DNA of 64,000 bases from an uncultured Parabacteroides sp. (GTDB lineage: Bacteria; Bacteroidota; Bacteroidia; Bacteroidales; Tannerellaceae). The DNA lies in NCBI GenBank assembly GCA_900552465.1, contig URZO01000008.1, positions 1-64,000 of the forward strand, given 5' to 3'. Below the pieces are notes generated by a model. That model was not told the origin of the DNA. It worked only from the letters and a program-made list of their open reading frames with translations, and made no database searches. A program made the position numbers and the translations under genes. This document shows, piece by piece, positions 27,595-36,318 of this stretch; position 1 is the stretch's first letter; each line of letters opens with the position of its first letter.

Positions 27595-28296
27595 TTACCT
27601 ACGCTGTTTGAGTAATGCCTTTGCCACCAATAAGTCGAACGGAGTCGTAATCTTGATATTTTCCCGGTTTCCCGGAACTGTAACGATACCGTGTCCAAAC
27701 GCTTCGACAACCGATGCGTCATCGGTGAACAAGTCCGTATAAGGTTGTTCATAAGCCTTCATCAACAGATCATAGTCGAATACCTGCGGAGTCTGGACCG
27801 CCTGAAAGCGCGAACGGTCGACCGGATGGCTCCCCCCGGCGGTAAACTCACGGAGAGAATCGACCACAGGCACAACCGGGATAGCGGCGCCGGAAACTTC
27901 CGCCTCCGTAAAGCATTTACTTATAACTTCGGGGGAGACAAAAGGACGGACCCCGTCGTGCACAGCCACCAAGACTTTCCCACTCCTTCCGGATGCATTT
28001 CCTATCTCTTCGGCAAGAAACTGCAATCCGTTCCGAACGGAATGAAAACGCGTTTCGCCTCCATTTGCAATCCGATGCGGCACCTTACAGTCGATCTCCT
28101 TGCAAAGCATCTTCCAATACGGCTGATGATCTTCCGGCAAAACCAGGATCAGACCGGCCGACGCATCCCAGCGGTGAAACGCTTCCAGCGTATGCATCAG
28201 GACGGGCTTTCCCTCCAACGGGATAAACTGCTTCGGCAAATCGCCTCCCATACGCAGTCCCCGGCCTCCGGCAACTATCAGGACACATTTCTTCAT
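27595..28296 (-). CDS. ispD: 2-C-methyl-D-erythritol 4-phosphate cytidylyltransferase
   Basis: Protein of 233 residues of the non-mevalonate isoprenoid pathway. The nucleotide-binding loop reads IVAGGRGLRMGGDLPKQF; other family marks are VAVHDGVRPFVS, QTPQVFDYDLL and the DDASVVEAFG segment. The ATG at 28296 overlaps the xseB stop (TGATG). Full length. Confidence 0.95.
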   Translation of the reverse strand: MKKCVLIVAGGRGLRMGGDLPKQFIPLEGKPVLMHTLEAFHRWDASAGLILVLPEDHQPYWKMLCKEIDCKVPHRIANGGETRFHSVRNGLQFLAEEIGNASGRSGKVLVAVHDGVRPFVSPEVISKCFTEAEVSGAAIPVVPVVDSLREFTAGGSHPVDRSRFQAVQTPQVFDYDLLMKAYEQPYTDLFTDDASVVEAFGHGIVTVPGNRENIKITTPFDLLVAKALLKQRR

Positions 28297-28493
28297 CAAT
28301 CCAGTTCCTCCAATACTTTTTTCACCTCTTCGTCCGCCTTATAGAGCTTTTCCTTACACAGCTTGATCAGCCGTGTGGCTTCCTTTACCTTTTCAGAAAG
28401 GACGTCCACATCCAAGTCGCCGTTCTCAATGTCGGCCACGATCTTACGCAGTTTCTCTACGGCTTCGTTATATGTTTCTATCTTTTGTGACAT
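28296..28493 (-). CDS. xseB: Exodeoxyribonuclease VII small subunit
   Basis: Protein of 65 residues with the family pattern: YNEAVEKLRKIVADIENGDLDVD followed by a second helix LIKLCKEKLYKADEEVKKVLEEL. It partners the large subunit encoded 21 bases upstream; together they degrade single-stranded DNA. Its stop overlaps the ispD start. Confidence 0.93.
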   Translation of the reverse strand: MSQKIETYNEAVEKLRKIVADIENGDLDVDVLSEKVKEATRLIKLCKEKLYKADEEVKKVLEELD

Positions 28494-28514
28494 ATTCTGT
28501 TGTTTTTATTATTC

Positions 28515-29846
28515 TTACTTTATGGTTGAACGGACTTCGCCATCGGCAAAACGGGTGGTCAGTTCATCACCCTTGTTTAATCCGGCAGCCTGTTTGATGA
28601 TCTTGCCGTCCTTCAGCGTCAGGCTGTAACCGCGCTTTAAGACATAGTCGGGAGAGGCCATCTTGACGAACTGCTCCGTCAGTTGGATAAAGCGGTTCTG
28701 CTCCGTCAGTTTTGTTTCCACCCGGTTCTTCAGGTGCAACTGCAAAGTATCCAACGAAGAAGCCCGCCTCTGCAAGAGCGAGGAGGCCATCGCCGGAAGC
28801 TGTCCGCCCAGACGTTGAAGCAGCGAACGGTTCCGCTCGATCCGGTTTACAGCCAGGGCTGGCAGGCGGCTTCCCAATAGTTGAAGGAAGTTCTTTTGCC
28901 TCAACAAAATATCATTAGACAGCATACAAACAGCCTGCTGCAACGCATCCAATTCATCGGCCACCTTATCCATCTGCCCGATCAGGAACTCGGCAACGGC
29001 AGTCGGCGTCTTCATCCGGGTATGCGCCACCATATCGAGGATCGTATCGTCGCGCTCATGCCCGATACCGGTGATAACAGGAAGCGGAAACTGGGCACAA
29101 TTAGCCGCCAGCAGATACGAATCGAAACTACTCAGGTCCGAAGTAGCGCCACCACCCCTGATAATAACCACGACATCAAAACAGTCGATATGCCGGTAAA
29201 CGCGATCCAGCGCCGCAATCACAGATTCCTCCGTCCGCTCTCCCTGCATAAGCGCCGGAAACAGCTTCGTGTAGAAGGGATAACCGGCTTTGTTATTCGC
29301 CAGTTGATTCAGAAAATCCTCATATCCGGCAGCCGTAGGCGAAGTGATCACCGCAATCCGTTTCGGCAAGGTCGGCAACGGCAACTCCTTATTCAGCGTA
29401 AAGACGCCTTCCTCCTTCAATTGCCGGATAATCTCCATCCGTTTCCGGATCATATCTCCCACCGTATAAGCCGGATCGATATCCAATACCGTCAGGTTAT
29501 AGCCATACAATTCATGAAATTCGATCGAAACCTTCACCAGGACTTTCAACCCGGAAGCAAACCGTTGTCCGGTTTCCATCTCAAAGTAAGGCTTCAGCAT
29601 ACGGAACGTTTTTGCCCAGATAGAGCCACGCGCCTTTGCGACCAGTTGCCCGGTCACCGGATTCTTCTCGATAAACTCCAGGTAACAATGGCCGGAGGCA
29701 GCGTTCGTGCGCACATCGCTCATTTCGGCACGCACCCAGCACGTTTCGGGGAACGCGTTCAAGACCGCCCCTTTCACCCGGTTATTCAGCTCCAACAAAG
29801 AAAGTTCCTGCCGTTCCCGGTTTATATTATTCTGACCGTAAACCAT
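28515..29846 (-). CDS. xseA: Exodeoxyribonuclease VII large subunit
   Basis: Protein of 443 residues. An N-terminal OB fold (LNNRVKGAVLNAFPETCWVRAEMSD) precedes the catalytic region with IAVITSPTAAGYEDF, RGGGATSDLSSFD and GIGHERDDTILD. A coiled-coil C-terminal part and a final DYVLKRGYSLTL motif complete the family pattern. The ATG at 29846 overlaps the end of the protease gene by 20 bases. Confidence 0.95.
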   Translation of the reverse strand: MVYGQNNINRERQELSLLELNNRVKGAVLNAFPETCWVRAEMSDVRTNAASGHCYLEFIEKNPVTGQLVAKARGSIWAKTFRMLKPYFEMETGQRFASGLKVLVKVSIEFHELYGYNLTVLDIDPAYTVGDMIRKRMEIIRQLKEEGVFTLNKELPLPTLPKRIAVITSPTAAGYEDFLNQLANNKAGYPFYTKLFPALMQGERTEESVIAALDRVYRHIDCFDVVVIIRGGGATSDLSSFDSYLLAANCAQFPLPVITGIGHERDDTILDMVAHTRMKTPTAVAEFLIGQMDKVADELDALQQAVCMLSNDILLRQKNFLQLLGSRLPALAVNRIERNRSLLQRLGGQLPAMASSLLQRRASSLDTLQLHLKNRVETKLTEQNRFIQLTEQFVKMASPDYVLKRGYSLTLKDGKIIKQAAGLNKGDELTTRFADGEVRSTIK

Positions 29847-31197
29847 TCTTCCTTTCCTTTTTATATGCTTTATAAAAATCAGGGATGCCATATCCGAACT
29901 CCGCATTCGGATGATTATACAGGTTAGACGAGCGATGCATCAAACCGATCACTTCGCTATTGTTCAGCCAGGGCAATGACTGCCAAAGGCAAATCCCCAT
30001 TCCAGCCAGGATAGGCGTTGCAAAAGACGTTCCGTTGGCATACCGGATATCTCCATTCGGCCCGATCACACAACTGCCCGTTCCCAACGCCACGGCATCC
30101 GGCTTTATCCGGCTATCTGCCGTAAAACCGATAGAACTGAAATTGCTTCTCTTCTTATCTTCATCTATCGCGCCAACGGTAAAAACCCCCGCCGCATCCG
30201 AGGGGAACGTTATCTTTTCCCAATCGCCGTTCCCTTCATTCCCGGCACTGCAAAACACCAGGATTCCCTTGCCGGCAGCCAGACTTGCCGCCCGGCTGAT
30301 CATGGCCGTTTTCCCGTCCAGAGCGGATTGGTCATACGAAAGCTCGTCCGCATCAAAAGAGAAATAACCCAAAGACGAAGAGATCACATCCACACCGGCA
30401 CTGTCTGCATATTCGACCGCGGCCGTCCAGTAATCTTCTTCGATCGGATATTCGGAATCACTATCTTCGCTCTTAAGCAAAAGATAGGAGGCTTTGGGAG
30501 CCGTTCCGACCATCACGCCCGGGATATCGGCAGCCAGGCAAGAAAGGACTTTCGTCCCGTGGTCATCCCCAACAAATACGCTTTTGCCGGGAAAAACAAT
30601 ATTATGGGTTCCGAGTAACCGGAGCGAGTCGAACGCCGATATCCGGTCTGCATTCATAAAACCGGCGTCGATGACGGCAACCCGCATGCCTTCGCCCTGA
30701 AAACCGGCTTCATGCAGTTTGATGCCGTTCAGCATCCTGATCTGTTTCTCCGCATAACCATACTCATTCTTCAGCGGTTGATCCGCAGTCACAAGGCGGT
30801 CTTCTCCCGCCTCTTCCGCGGGAACACGCAGGTTTCCTTTCCAGATCCACTTGACGGAGTCGACAATGGAGAGTTGCTGTAACTGCCCGGCCACAAGGCT
30901 GTCCGCACTCTCAACCACGACAGTCGCAAACCATTTACTTTCCACAACCGGCTTCACGCCCGCTTCCGACAGCATATCGATATAGGAACGGGATATGGGG
31001 AAATCGACTGTTGTCACCGCGATATTATTTTTAGCTCTCCGTTCGATCGCCTCTTTTGACAGATAGGCTTCCGGTTCTTCCACCCGGTAGCCGTCATCGC
31101 CTTTATCTTTGAGATAAACACGAAAACGATAGTTCTCCCCCGCCCAGAGCCAGGCTGGAAGACAACATAAGAATATGATTGATAAATATCTTGACAT
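29827..31197 (-). CDS. S8 family serine peptidase (exported subtilase)
   Basis: Protein of 456 residues with a Sec signal peptide (ending LWAG). An N-terminal propeptide-like region precedes the subtilisin domain. The catalytic triad is visible: D in AVIDAGF (about 170), H in GDDHGTKVLS (about 210) and S in NGTSFATPIL (about 390). It is the first gene of a run with xseA, xseB, ispD and recG and overlaps xseA. No sorting domain follows, so it is probably periplasmic. Substrate unknown. Confidence 0.9.
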   Translation of the reverse strand: MSRYLSIIFLCCLPAWLWAGENYRFRVYLKDKGDDGYRVEEPEAYLSKEAIERRAKNNIAVTTVDFPISRSYIDMLSEAGVKPVVESKWFATVVVESADSLVAGQLQQLSIVDSVKWIWKGNLRVPAEEAGEDRLVTADQPLKNEYGYAEKQIRMLNGIKLHEAGFQGEGMRVAVIDAGFMNADRISAFDSLRLLGTHNIVFPGKSVFVGDDHGTKVLSCLAADIPGVMVGTAPKASYLLLKSEDSDSEYPIEEDYWTAAVEYADSAGVDVISSSLGYFSFDADELSYDQSALDGKTAMISRAASLAAGKGILVFCSAGNEGNGDWEKITFPSDAAGVFTVGAIDEDKKRSNFSSIGFTADSRIKPDAVALGTGSCVIGPNGDIRYANGTSFATPILAGMGICLWQSLPWLNNSEVIGLMHRSSNLYNHPNAEFGYGIPDFYKAYKKERKNGLRSE

Positions 31198-31221
31198 TCT
31201 TGTTACATTCCTCTTTTTACG

Positions 31222-31229
31222 CAAAAATA
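31222..31229 (-). promoter_or_regulatory. -7 promoter motif for the S8 protease run
   Basis: TATTTTTG on the minus strand, 24 bases before the ATG at 31197. Confidence 0.5.
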
Positions 31230-31244
31230 CAAATTGTACGGCAT

Positions 31245-31278
31245 ATAAAAAAGCCCGGCAACTCATTCGAGGCCGGGC
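31245..31278 (-). terminator. Terminator of the Lrp-family regulator
   Basis: GCCCGGC (31253-31259) pairs with GCCGGGC (31272-31278), followed on the minus strand by a run of T at about 31247-31252. Confidence 0.75.
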
Positions 31279-31298
31279 CTATATCTTTAATATGATTG

Positions 31299-31766
31299 TT
31301 ATTCGGAAATATCGCAAATAGGAATCTCACGTTTCACGCTCTGGCGCAGGGAAATAAGCGTTTCGGTTGCAGTCACACCCGGAATCTCCTGGATCTGTGC
31401 ATTCAACAGTTCCATCAGGTGCTCATTGTCGCGTGCATACAATTTGATCAGCATCGTATACGGACCGGTTGTAAAATGACATTCCACAACTTCCGGAATC
31501 TTCTCGAATTCGGGAACCACATCTTTATACATCGAACCGCGTTCCAGTTTCACCCCGATATAAGTACAAGTGTTGTAACCCAATATCTTCGGATTAATAT
31601 GATAGCCCGACCCAACGATCACATTCATATCAATCATGCGTTGTACCCGTTGATGAATAGCGGCACGTGAAACGCCACATTCTTCGGCTACATCCTTGAA
31701 AGGAATCCTGGCATTCTTTGAAATAATGTTCAATATCTGCCGGTCCAGTTTGTCTATCTTTTCCAT
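31299..31766 (-). CDS. Lrp/AsnC family transcriptional regulator
   Basis: Protein of 155 residues. An N-terminal winged helix-turn-helix (LDRQILNIISKNARIPFKDVAEECGVSRAAIHQRVQRM) is followed by an RAM/AsnC ligand-binding domain (YTMLIKLYARDNEHLMELLN). Members bind amino acids and regulate amino acid metabolism. It has its own promoter and terminator. Confidence 0.93.
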   Translation of the reverse strand: MEKIDKLDRQILNIISKNARIPFKDVAEECGVSRAAIHQRVQRMIDMNVIVGSGYHINPKILGYNTCTYIGVKLERGSMYKDVVPEFEKIPEVVECHFTTGPYTMLIKLYARDNEHLMELLNAQIQEIPGVTATETLISLRQSVKREIPICDISE

Positions 31767-31806
31767 CGCTTGTCTACTTTACTTTCCTTTTTTAGATTTA
31801 ATGTAT

Positions 31807-31814
31807 CAAAAGTA
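31807..31814 (-). promoter_or_regulatory. -7 promoter motif for the Lrp-family regulator
   Basis: TACTTTTG on the minus strand, 40 bases before the ATG at 31766. Confidence 0.5.
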
Positions 31815-31871
31815 TATAATAAAATTCAATACTATATCATTCTGAAAGAAAAAAGTATGAAATAAATAATA

Positions 31872-31921
31872 AAAGCGGGCGAAAAATGCTATTTAACATA
31901 TTTCGCCCGCCCTATTATGTA
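31872..31921 (-). terminator. Terminator of the FKBP gene pair
   Basis: Perfect 10-base stem GCGGGCGAAA (31876-31885) / TTTCGCCCGC (31912-31921), with a 26-base loop. On the minus strand it is followed by a T-rich run. Confidence 0.75.
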
Positions 31922-31935
31922 TAAAACGACAGTTT

Positions 31936-32661
31936 TTACTTCTTGTCAGCAGTGCTGTCCTTTACGATATCTAACAATTCGATTTCGAATTTCAATGTGC
32001 TGTTCGGTTTAATATCACGTCCTGCACCCTGTTCGCCGTAAGCTAACTCAGAAGGGATCCAAACGATATATTTAGAACCGACCGGCATCAACTGCAGAAC
32101 TTCCGTCCAACCTTTGATCACGCCGCCGACAGGGAACTGAGCAGGTTCGCCATTATCAACGGAGCTGTCGAATTTTGTTCCGTCCAGCAAAGTACCTGTA
32201 TAGTGAACTTTCACTACATCTGAAGCAGTCGGTTTTGCACCTGTACCTTCCGTAACAACCTGATATTGCAAACCGCTTTCGGTTGTGATCACATCTTTCT
32301 TTGTTTTGTTTTCAGCCAGGAACTTTTCGCCTTCTTCCTTCGTTTTCTTGGAATCTCTTGCAGATGCTTCCATAAAGTAAGTCTGGATATAGGCCTGAGC
32401 AGCCTGCGGAGTCATCTTCATAGCAGAAGAATCGCCCTTGATAGCCTGGATAAAGCCGGCGATCAGATCGTCAACGTTTGCAGGATCACCCGGCAGCGTT
32501 TTCAGATTTTCCTTGTAACCAGCACCTGTGCTGATACCAATAGCATAGCTCACGCTATCTGCGGCAGTCTTCAATGATGCACTTTTGTGCGAATCGCAGG
32601 AGGTAAAACCCATGCCCATAGCTACAATCGCTGTAGCAACCAATACACTAATCTTTTTCAT
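31936..32661 (-). CDS. FKBP-type peptidyl-prolyl isomerase, lipoprotein
   Basis: Protein of 241 residues with a lipoprotein signal (GMGFTSC, about 16-22). An FKBP N-terminal dimerisation domain precedes the FKBP catalytic domain (VVKVHYTGTLLDGTKFDSS, WTEVLQLMPVGSKYIVWIPSELAYGEQGAG). It should act as a folding isomerase in the periplasm or on an envelope membrane. It lies 14 bases after a related gene, and the pair looks like an old duplication with different locations. Confidence 0.92.
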   Translation of the reverse strand: MKKISVLVATAIVAMGMGFTSCDSHKSASLKTAADSVSYAIGISTGAGYKENLKTLPGDPANVDDLIAGFIQAIKGDSSAMKMTPQAAQAYIQTYFMEASARDSKKTKEEGEKFLAENKTKKDVITTESGLQYQVVTEGTGAKPTASDVVKVHYTGTLLDGTKFDSSVDNGEPAQFPVGGVIKGWTEVLQLMPVGSKYIVWIPSELAYGEQGAGRDIKPNSTLKFEIELLDIVKDSTADKK

Positions 32662-32675
32662 TTTTCTCTAATATG

Positions 32676-33263
32676 TTATTTTACTATATCCAATAATTCA
32701 ACATCGAACACCAACGCGCTGTTCGGTTCGATCGCATCGCCTGCACCATGTTCGCCGTAAGCGAGGTCCGAGGGGATGAAAAGACGCCATTTGGAACCTA
32801 CGGGCATCAGCTGAAGGGCTTCCACCCATCCGGGGATCACCTGCGACACGCCGAACACGGCTGGTTCGCCACGCTGTACGGAACTGTCGAATACGGTACC
32901 GTTAATTAATGTCCCATGATAATGGCATTTTACTTTGTCGGAAGCAGTCGGCGTTGCGCCTTCACCCTTTTGCAGGATCTGGTACTGCAACCCGCTGGGC
33001 AGCGTTACGACTCCGGCTTTTCCTTTATTAATATTCAGGAATTCCTCTCCGGCTTTCTTATTAAGCTCCAGTCTTTCTTTCTGAAGATTCGTGAAGTAAT
33101 CATTGATAACCTGTTTTGCTTCATCGTAGCTGATTTCCGGCTTTGCTTCACTCAGCACATCCTTCAATCCCTTTACAAAATCCTCAATCTGAAGATTATT
33201 AATGCCTGAGTTCTGGAAATTATTTCCGATACTTAAGCCCAGTGCGTAACTAACTTTATCCAT
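32676..33263 (-). CDS. FKBP-type peptidyl-prolyl isomerase, no signal peptide
   Basis: Protein of 195 residues with the same two-domain layout as its downstream neighbour (DKVKCHYHGTLINGTVFDSS, LAYGEHGAG, both ending LLDIVK) but without a signal peptide, so probably cytoplasmic. The ATG at 33263 starts the conserved MDKVSYALG. An in-frame start at 33278 would add only five basic residues. Confidence 0.9.
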   Translation of the reverse strand: MDKVSYALGLSIGNNFQNSGINNLQIEDFVKGLKDVLSEAKPEISYDEAKQVINDYFTNLQKERLELNKKAGEEFLNINKGKAGVVTLPSGLQYQILQKGEGATPTASDKVKCHYHGTLINGTVFDSSVQRGEPAVFGVSQVIPGWVEALQLMPVGSKWRLFIPSDLAYGEHGAGDAIEPNSALVFDVELLDIVK

Positions 33264-33292
33264 TCTTTTTCTTTTCAACTAATTATGAACCA

Positions 33293-33300
33293 CAAAAGTA
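33293..33300 (-). promoter_or_regulatory. -7 promoter motif for the FKBP pair
   Basis: TACTTTTG on the minus strand, 29 bases before the ATG at 33263. Confidence 0.5.
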
Positions 33301-33502
33301 ATGCTTTTAACCAGACTAACAGCAAACGGCAACACTTTTTTATTACTTTTGCATCACTCACCAGCTTTTATCCAGTCATCCGAATGTAAAACAGAGGACG
33401 AAAGACAATTGTTCAGCCGGGCTATTTGCAAAGGTGACGGATTTTGTGTGAAAGTGAAGATGGCTCGTAACAGGGGATATGCGACTGTAATAGAATAAAT
33501 CG

Positions 33503-33510
33503 TATATTTG
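33503..33510 (+). promoter_or_regulatory. -7 promoter motif for the GH76-GH125 pair
   Basis: TATATTTG, 32 bases before the ATG at 33543. Confidence 0.55.
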
Positions 33511-33542
33511 CGTCTTTATTATCTATTAATTCAATTCAGACC

Positions 33543-34733
33543 ATGAGATTAAAGAGTATTTCAGTGATTCTTTTCGGAGGCCTGCTGTGGGCGACATCTT
33601 GCAGCAGCCCGGCGAAAACTGCCGACGAGAACCACGACCTTGCCATCGCGGATTCCATGTTCACCAACATTCTGACTAAGTACAATGTTGAAAAATACGG
33701 TTTGTTGCAGGAAACCTATCCGGCTAATCCGGAGAACCAGGTCACCTACCTGGCGGAAGGCTCGGAGCAGAAACGTAACCAGGAGGTGTCGTTTCTCTGG
33801 CCCTATTCCGGCATGTTGTCGGGAGGGATTGCGCTTTACAGGACAACCGGAGATGCCAAATATCTGAAAACCTTGGAAGAACGGATTCTGCCGGGACTGG
33901 AACTCTATTGGGACAACAAGCGCGAACCTCACTGCTATCAAAGCTACCCGATGTTCAACGGCGAGAGCGACCGCTTCTACGACGACAACGACTGGTTGGC
34001 GATCGACTACTGCGACCTGTATGCGCTGACGAAGAACGAGAAATACTTGGAGAAGGCCAAAGCCCTCTACACCTATATCTATAGCGGCTGGGACGACGTG
34101 CTGGGCGGCGGCATCTACTGGTGCGAGCAGAAGAAAACATCCAAGAACACCTGCTCCAACGCGCCGGCGGCAGTGCTCTGCATGAAACTGTACAACCTGA
34201 CGAAAGACGAGGCTTATCTGGAACAGGCAAAGAAGACATACGACTGGACCAAGAGTAACCTCCGCGACCCGGAAGACTGTGTCTATTGGGATAATGTACG
34301 CCTCGACGGAAGTATCAGCGAGGAAAAATACACGTACAACAGCGGACAGATGATACAGGCTGGCGTCTTGCTCTACCAGCAGTCGGGCGACGAAGCCTAT
34401 CTCAAAGACGCACAGGAAACGGCGAAAGGCGCCTATCAGCGTTTCAGCAAAATGAGTAAAGGCATTGACGGCACGGAAGCCCGCTTCTACACGGCCAGCC
34501 CCTGGTTCAACGTCATCCTGCTGCGCGGCCTGGTAGCGCTTTACGAGGTAGACCATAACGCCGAATATATCCGGACAATGGCCGACAACGCCCACTACGC
34601 CTGGGATCACACCCGCGACGCAAACGGCTTCCTCGACAACGACTGGACAGGTGTCAAGACCAAAGAGCACAAATGGCTGCTGGACAATGCCTGCATGGTC
34701 GAACTCTTCTCCGAAATCAGTAACATCAAATAA
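33543..34733 (+). CDS. Glycoside hydrolase family 76 lipoprotein (endo-alpha-1,6-mannanase-like)
   Basis: Protein of 396 residues with a lipoprotein signal (WATSC, about 16-20). An (alpha/alpha)6 fold is suggested by repeated helices with aromatic residues. The paired aspartates of GH76 appear in FYDDNDWLAIDY (about 140), and GGGIYWCEQKK and YNSGQMIQAG are also typical. GH76 enzymes cut alpha-1,6-mannan backbones as in yeast mannan. It lies 13 bases before a GH125 gene, a matched endo/exo pair. No SusC/SusD genes accompany it. Confidence 0.88.
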   Translation: MRLKSISVILFGGLLWATSCSSPAKTADENHDLAIADSMFTNILTKYNVEKYGLLQETYPANPENQVTYLAEGSEQKRNQEVSFLWPYSGMLSGGIALYRTTGDAKYLKTLEERILPGLELYWDNKREPHCYQSYPMFNGESDRFYDDNDWLAIDYCDLYALTKNEKYLEKAKALYTYIYSGWDDVLGGGIYWCEQKKTSKNTCSNAPAAVLCMKLYNLTKDEAYLEQAKKTYDWTKSNLRDPEDCVYWDNVRLDGSISEEKYTYNSGQMIQAGVLLYQQSGDEAYLKDAQETAKGAYQRFSKMSKGIDGTEARFYTASPWFNVILLRGLVALYEVDHNAEYIRTMADNAHYAWDHTRDANGFLDNDWTGVKTKEHKWLLDNACMVELFSEISNIK

Positions 34734-34746
34734 ATAACGAATAAAG

Positions 34747-36216
34747 ATGACAACACGCAGAAACTTTCTGAAAACAGGCGGCCTCTCACTGGCAAGCCTG
34801 ATGGTAGGGCAGAACTCATTTGCCCGTATGGCCGAAAAAGCCGGAAGCGGAGTGATCGGCGATGCTTCCGCCATGCAATATGTTTGCAAACGTCCGGCAC
34901 CGGAGAAACGCCAGTTTACTTCCGCAGCCGTAGAAAAGGCGATCGCCACGACAAAGGCAAAGCTGAAAGACCCGAAACTGGCCTGGATGTTCGAGAATTG
35001 TTTCCCCAATACACTGGATACGACCTGCGAGCACAAGATGCTGAACGGCAAGCCCGACACCTTCGTCCTGACGGGCGACATCCACGCCATGTGGCTACGC
35101 GACTCGTCCGCACAGGTATTCCCGCACATCCAGTTTGCCAACGACGACCCGAAAGTGAAAACCATGCTCGCCGGCGTAATCAACCGCCAGACTTGGTGCA
35201 TCAACATCGACCCGTATGCAAACGGCTTCAACGAAGGCCCGACCGGAAGCGAATGGGAGAGCGACCATACGGACATGAAAAAGGAACTGCACGAACGTAA
35301 ATGGGAGATCGACTCGCTCTGCTATCCGATCCGCCTCGCCTACCATTTCTGGAAAACGACAGGAGACACCTCTCCTTTCGATGCTGACTGGGACAAAGCG
35401 ATGAAAACCGTCTACAAGACCTTCATCGAACAGCAACGCAAAGACGATCTCGGCCCGTATAAGTTCACCCGCAAGACAGACCGCCAGGGCGACACACTGC
35501 TGAACGACGGTTGGGGCAGCCCGGTAAAACCGGTCGGACTGATCGTCTCTTCTTTCCGTCCGTCGGACGACGCCACGCTGTTCGGTTTCCTGATCCCGTC
35601 GAACCTGTTCGCCATCACATCGCTCCGCCAGTTGGCCGAGATGATGCGCGAGATCAAACACGACAACGACTTTGCCCGCAAATGCGACTCGCTTGCCGAC
35701 GAAGTTCAGGCTGCGGTAGACAAATACGGGGTGATCGAACATCCGGAATACGGCAAGGTATATGCATTCGAGGTAGACGGCTTCCATAACCATGTCTTCA
35801 TGGACGATGCCAACGTTCCAAGCCTGCTCGCACTGCCTTACTTAGGATGTGTGGATATGGACGACCCGATCTACCAGAACACCCGTAAGTTAGTGTTGAG
35901 CGATTCCAACCCTTATTTCTTCCAGGGAAAAGCCGGCGAAGGCATCGGCGGACCGCATATCGGCTTCGGTTACATCTGGCCGATGAGCATCATCATGCGT
36001 TGCAACACCACTCACGACAACGAAGAAATCCGCAAATGCGTCAAGATGCTTCGCGACACGGATGCCGACACCGGATTCATGCACGAATCTTTCTATAAAG
36101 ACGATCCTGCCAAATTCACCCGCTCGTGGTTTGCCTGGGTAAACACCTTGTTCGGAGAAATGATCTACCGCCTGGTAAAGGAAGGAAAGGTCGATATTCT
36201 GAATAATTTAGGATAA
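34747..36216 (+). CDS. Glycoside hydrolase family 125 exo-alpha-1,6-mannosidase-like
   Basis: Protein of 489 residues. The N terminus, TTRRNFLKTGGLSLASLMVG, resembles a Tat or Sec signal with a weak twin-arginine motif. The catalytic part has TGDIHAMWLRDSSAQVFPH, INIDPYANGFNEGPTGSEW and the late NTLFGEMIYRL segment, all matching GH125. GH125 enzymes remove terminal alpha-1,6-linked mannose without metal. It would complete breakdown of products from the adjacent GH76 enzyme. Confidence 0.88.
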   Translation: MTTRRNFLKTGGLSLASLMVGQNSFARMAEKAGSGVIGDASAMQYVCKRPAPEKRQFTSAAVEKAIATTKAKLKDPKLAWMFENCFPNTLDTTCEHKMLNGKPDTFVLTGDIHAMWLRDSSAQVFPHIQFANDDPKVKTMLAGVINRQTWCINIDPYANGFNEGPTGSEWESDHTDMKKELHERKWEIDSLCYPIRLAYHFWKTTGDTSPFDADWDKAMKTVYKTFIEQQRKDDLGPYKFTRKTDRQGDTLLNDGWGSPVKPVGLIVSSFRPSDDATLFGFLIPSNLFAITSLRQLAEMMREIKHDNDFARKCDSLADEVQAAVDKYGVIEHPEYGKVYAFEVDGFHNHVFMDDANVPSLLALPYLGCVDMDDPIYQNTRKLVLSDSNPYFFQGKAGEGIGGPHIGFGYIWPMSIIMRCNTTHDNEEIRKCVKMLRDTDADTGFMHESFYKDDPAKFTRSWFAWVNTLFGEMIYRLVKEGKVDILNNLG

Positions 36217-36245
36217 AAGAACAGGCGTGAGTCAATTCTAATTAA

Positions 36246-36298
36246 ACCGGACGCAGAGAACACAGAATACGCAGAGAAATGTGTCATCTGCGTCCGGT
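36246..36298. terminator. Inverted repeat between convergent genes
   Basis: Perfect 12-base inverted repeat ACCGGACGCAGA (36246-36257) / TCTGCGTCCGGT (36287-36298) between the stop of GH125 and the stop of a DUF4249 gene. The interior ACGCAGAGAA-type text looks like a dispersed intergenic repeat. It may act as a bidirectional terminator, although no clear U-tract follows. Confidence 0.5.
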
Positions 36299-36318
36299 AA
36301 ATACCGACTAACCGCAAT

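Noticed and set aside
33301..33498. 65-codon plus-strand frame before the GH76 gene
   Set aside because: No family resemblance. A TACTTTTG motif at 33344 lies inside it rather than before it.
33561..35276. 571-codon open frame on the minus strand
   Set aside because: It crosses both GH76 and GH125 genes in antisense. The composition is typical of a shadow of GC-rich codons.
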